From Paenibacillus contaminans (GTDB taxonomy: Bacteria > Bacillota > Bacilli > Paenibacillales > NBRC-103111): a stretch of DNA of 64,000 nucleotides. Each line of letters begins with the position of its first letter. Within the stretch, counting starts at the first letter, position 1. The DNA is taken from NCBI RefSeq assembly GCF_003285015.1, contig NZ_QMFB01000023.1, positions 24,675-88,674 of the forward strand, given 5' to 3'. Shown piece after piece: positions 61,043 to 64,000 of this stretch. The notes under the pieces are model-generated. The model was not told where the DNA came from, ran no database searches, and saw only the letters and a program-made list of their open reading frames with translations. A program made the position numbers and the translations under genes.

Positions 61043-61270
61043 CAACCATGATCGAAAGGTTTCAGCTAAAAATAGGCCTCCCTCCTGCCGATATAGGACT
61101 ATATGACCAAAAATCCTTGCAGTTGTTAGGATCGTAGTCAATTCAGCTCTTACCATCGCTAGAGAATAAATACTAGAGGAGATTGATCAGCCTTCATGAG
61201 ACGATCCGGACGGCTTCGGATGCGACGCTACAGCGATCATCATAAATATTCTGGAGAGGAAGTAAAGCCG

Positions 61271-62980
61271 ATGACCTCCGCAACTAAAGTCTTCGGAATT
61301 TTTTTCTCGCTTTTCCTGCTTCTCTATGTCCAGCCCGCATATGCCGATGAACGCTCATTCCAGATTCGCGAGGTTACCGTTCATGCCCGTATCGACGGCG
61401 ACGGCGATATGCATGTTGCCGAGGTAGACACGTACCATTTTGATGGGGCTTTTAACGGGATTATCGTCGACCTCGACAGCTCTAAGTCAGACGGGATCGA
61501 TGATTTTCAAGCTTTCGAGGTTTCAGGACAGCAGGATATCCCTCTTCGTTCCGAGTTGTCTAGCGATGGGGACAGGCTCCAGTATAAGGTCTATAGTCAG
61601 TCTGAAGACGAGTCCAAAGTATTCCGCTTCACGTATACGGTCAAAAACGTCGTGCAAGTTTATGCGGATACAGCCGAGTTGTACTGGAAGTTTTTCGATG
61701 AGAGAAATCCAAGTACGCTGGAGACGGTGAATATTGATATCGAGCTGCCTGACGGTGTTAGGCGGGACGAGGTCGCCGCATTCGGGCATGGGCCGCCCCA
61801 GGGAGTCGTAGAGCTTGAGAACAACGGCAATGTCCGGTATCGGGTCAGCCCGCTGCCGCCCGAGGAGCTTCTGGAGGTACGGATCTTGTTTCCCGGCTCT
61901 TATGTTCCTGACAGTACGAGGATAAGCCCCGACTTTATGCTTGATGCAATTAAGGAAGAAGAGCGGAACTGGGCGGACAAGTCCGGTGACGAAAGCGTCT
62001 ATGGCGCCCTCGCCCTGCTGATTGCGAATCTGATTGCCGGGATTTATGTCAAATTCGGCCGTACGTACAAGCCGGAATGGAAGGGCGACTATTATCGCGA
62101 GCTTCCTGGCGATGTGACGCCTGCTGTTGTTGCCTATTTGATGGAGTACCGCGTGAAGCCTAAGGACCTTATGGCCACAATGGCCGATCTGGTAAGGAAA
62201 AAATACGTCGATATGCAAGTGGCTAAAGGAGGGGATCAGAAGGATTACGCCTTCCGGCTGTTGGACAACAGGAGGGATGGGCTGCAGCCGCACGAAACGA
62301 TGCTGATCGACTGGTTCTTCGGAGAAATGGGACGCGCCGGAAAGGTGTCGCTCTTGGGCATTCGCAAATATGCCAAGTCAAAAGAGAATGCGAACGCTTT
62401 CAATGAGCGGTGGTCAAAGTGGCAGGACGAAGTCGCTCAAGTTGCACACCGGCTCGGCTATATTGACAATCAGAAATGGCTGCGCCGACTGGTCCAAATC
62501 ACTATTATCGTTCAGTTTTTCGGTTTGTGGTTTTTGGCGCCGGAGGATTGGAGATGGCTGATGTTTTGCTCGCTCCCCCTGCTCTTCTTCATACCGAAAA
62601 GCCGGCGAAGAACTAGGACGGGACAGACCGAATTTGTGAAATGGAACGCGTTCAAGCGTTTCTTGCGCGACTATAGCCGGATTGCATCGCGCGAGCCAAT
62701 GGCTGTTCACTTGTGGGAGCATTACTTCGTATATGCCGTTCCGTTGGGGGAAGCGAAGAAGATGATAACCATTACCCGGTTGAAGGTGCCCGGCGCGAGG
62801 CAAGCTGGTCCCATTATCGACAATTCCTACTTCTATCATTGCGATTATTGGATCGAGTCGTTCAAACAGACGATCAACGAGGTAAACCAGTCCGGCCGTT
62901 CTTCTTCGGATGATTCCGGCGGCTCGTTCTCTTCCGGCGGTGGAAGCGGCGGCGGCGGCGGCGGGCGCGGTGCTTTTTAG
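61271..62980 (+). CDS. DUF2207-family membrane protein
   Basis: 569 residues from ATG 61271 (GAGAGGAAG upstream; the frame from 61196 has no ribosome site). A signal peptide (cleavage near AYADE) is followed by an extracellular DUF2207 domain (ITVHARIDGDGDMHVAEVDTYHF-like start), a membrane helix at about residue 240, a cytosolic domain with MVEYRVKPKDLMATMADL-like helices and two further helices near 430-465. It ends in a Gly/Ser tail (GGGSGGGGGG), as DUF2207 proteins do. Function is unknown. Confidence 0.85.
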   Translation: MTSATKVFGIFFSLFLLLYVQPAYADERSFQIREVTVHARIDGDGDMHVAEVDTYHFDGAFNGIIVDLDSSKSDGIDDFQAFEVSGQQDIPLRSELSSDGDRLQYKVYSQSEDESKVFRFTYTVKNVVQVYADTAELYWKFFDERNPSTLETVNIDIELPDGVRRDEVAAFGHGPPQGVVELENNGNVRYRVSPLPPEELLEVRILFPGSYVPDSTRISPDFMLDAIKEEERNWADKSGDESVYGALALLIANLIAGIYVKFGRTYKPEWKGDYYRELPGDVTPAVVAYLMEYRVKPKDLMATMADLVRKKYVDMQVAKGGDQKDYAFRLLDNRRDGLQPHETMLIDWFFGEMGRAGKVSLLGIRKYAKSKENANAFNERWSKWQDEVAQVAHRLGYIDNQKWLRRLVQITIIVQFFGLWFLAPEDWRWLMFCSLPLLFFIPKSRRRTRTGQTEFVKWNAFKRFLRDYSRIASREPMAVHLWEHYFVYAVPLGEAKKMITITRLKVPGARQAGPIIDNSYFYHCDYWIESFKQTINEVNQSGRSSSDDSGGSFSSGGGSGGGGGGRGAF

Positions 62981-63054
62981 GCAGTGTGAGGTTCGCATCA
63001 TTTATTCTAAATCGTTCGACGAAATGGAGAAAACGACTCCGCGGATCAAATTTT

Positions 63055-63114
63055 AGTCCTCCTTTGCTGCGGTTAAGCCTGCAAACCCCTTTCTTCGTAT
63101 GGCAAAGGAGGACT
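63055..63114. repeat. Inverted repeat downstream of the DUF2207 gene
   Basis: AGTCCTCCTTTGC (63055-63067) and its exact reverse complement (63102-63114) are separated by 34 bases. There is no T-run, so terminator function is not clear. Confidence 0.5.
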
Positions 63115-63251
63115 TTACTCCATCACGCCTTGGCGCATTTCCTGCTCGGTTCTCCTTTTCGGAGAAAAGCTCGGTTCACTCAAAGTTTTCTCTGGCGAAA
63201 TGGCCGGTTTGAAGATTTCCTCAAGCAATTTGCTCCTTAATGAGTCACGCC

Positions 63252-63868
63252 TTAATGCATGGCTATCAAGGTGACGCCATTCGGATTCGAAAGTGTGCCG
63301 CCTTGATCCAGTACGTTGGCTGCCGTCTGATCGGCGTAGGAAGCATCGAACCAAGTCTTGGTAACACTGTTCGACGAGGAGATAAACGGCTGTATGCCTG
63401 CAGTTCCATCCGGATTGTTAAACATGCATTGCTGGAACCAAACGTTCGAGCCTCCGGCTCCCTGATCTTCCAATTTAATAGCTACTTGAGCATCGCTTGT
63501 TACATTTTTCTCTACACGGCATTGTATAAATTCCGTCACTCCGGAGCCGGCAGATGCCGGACGTCTGACTATGAGCTGGGCTGCCGGCGAAAGCTTCATG
63601 GTTGTCGAACGGAATTGAACTCTGCCGTCCGTTTGCACAAAAACCGGTACAACAATGTCACAATCCTGAATGGTAACATTTTCGACGGCTTGGGTATGCC
63701 CTAAAGTTAAGCCGGTATAGGACACAATTTTGCAAATGAAAACTTGGCGCAGCGTCTCCGCCTTGAGCCATGATTAAATATCCGGCGCGATCGGAGCTGC
63801 CGTCAAACGCCATCATGACTTGGGTATTAGTAATGTGGAACGAGTCTTCGCTATTTGCAGCCGATGAA
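63252..63868 (-). pseudogene. Broken beta-helix (pectate-lyase/tail-fibre-like) gene
   Basis: The frame 63725-63252 reads as the end of a right-handed beta-helix protein (VENVTIQDCDIVV; VTEFIQCRVEKN; VWFQQCMFNN). The sequence just upstream on the minus strand continues the same type of protein (SFHITNTQVMMAF; YLIMAQGGD; SFHLQNC) in another frame, with the shift near 63726. Further upstream the frame is cut at about 63868 by a hairpin sequence that looks like a mobile-element end. Confidence 0.55.
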
Positions 63869-64000
63869 CCTCCCCTACTTACTCTTCGCTTAAAAGTAGG
63901 GGTTTCTTACCAGCCATACCGTTATCCTCTGCAAGCAAATAGGTTGGCTACTTGCTTTCGCTTTACACGGAAATCTAACGGCATGGTTCAGTAAGCAACA
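63869..64000 (-). mobile_element. Possible right end of an IS200/IS605 (TnpB-type) element, continuing past the window
   Basis: On the minus strand CCCCTACTT and AAGTAGGGG form a nine-base stem with an inner loop, directly followed by AGGTTCA; this is the form of right ends in IS605/IS1341-type elements, whose transcripts also guide TnpB. The coding sequence of the beta-helix gene resumes immediately after. Upstream sequence to the window edge contains AAGCGAAAGCAA and other short hairpins but no readable TnpB tail. Confidence 0.4.

Noticed and set aside
1..64000. tRNA, rRNA and riboswitches
   Set aside because: I saw no stretch with tRNA-like cloverleaf and conserved loop sequence, no rRNA signature, and no recognisable S-box, T-box or other riboswitch core before the sulfur or amino-acid genes.

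Overview
The window looks like chromosomal DNA of a Gram-positive, spore-former-type Firmicute of the Paenibacillaceae (Paenibacillus, Cohnella or a near relative). The reasons are the moderate-to-high G+C with strong AGGAGG-type ribosome sites, several secreted proteins carrying S-layer-homology (SLH) domains, lipoproteins with Gram-positive lipoboxes, a YeeI-type YebC protein and low-G+C-type sigma-A promoters. This is inferred from protein style only. I saw no rRNA, tRNA, CRISPR array or complete transposon.

Layout. 1-5452 (minus): a four-gene operon with an HPt-REC-GGDEF-REC diguanylate cyclase, a HEAT-repeat membrane protein, a processive family-2 glycosyltransferase and a membrane-anchored protein cut by the window edge; it looks like a c-di-GMP-linked exopolysaccharide system. 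5779-8394: a secreted protein of ten Ig-like (BIG2) repeats. 8879-9313: Dps. 9441-13901: a sulfur island (YeeE/TsuA-type transporter, TusA-like protein, rhodanese, sulfurtransferase lipoprotein, divergent beta-propeller lipoprotein, ResA-like thioredoxin). 14824-19212: a 1462-residue Ig/SLH surface protein. 19786-25405: a BNR-propeller lipoprotein, a PhyH-HEAT dioxygenase with a divergent AraC regulator, and a GH29 fucosidase. 25528-36119 (minus): a six-gene operon for cyclic ureides/diaminopropionate (hydantoinase, NCS1 permease, racemase, diaminopropionate ammonia-lyase, ArgE/DapE hydrolase, D-aminoacylase) followed by an AAA+ regulator whose GAFTGA loop is missing. 36551-45891: an AlkZ-like protein, mercaptopyruvate sulfurtransferase, ankyrin protein, orphan SecA, XRE/membrane pair, YebC and small proteins. 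46351-48379: a two-component system whose kinase seems to start at ATT. 48521-50728: gene remnants around an alpha/beta hydrolase. 51160-56222: an ABC exporter with a degenerate ABC-LytTR fusion regulator, an unlisted 35-residue membrane peptide and a NarL-type two-component system. 56348-58855: two secreted proteins, one with SLH domains. 59067-62980: LysR, a C-terminally short threonine synthase and a DUF2207 protein. 63252-64000: a broken beta-helix gene with what looks like the right end of an IS200/IS605-type element.

The most unusual points are the ABC-LytTR exporter operon with its small peptide, a family of TGAGG motif pairs at exactly 21-bp spacing, dispersed copies of a sulfurtransferase gene tail plus terminator hairpin with covarying stems, and the loss of GAFTGA in the ureide-operon regulator. 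Many starts were moved from the longest open frame to the codon that has a proper ribosome site; the reasons are given entry by entry.
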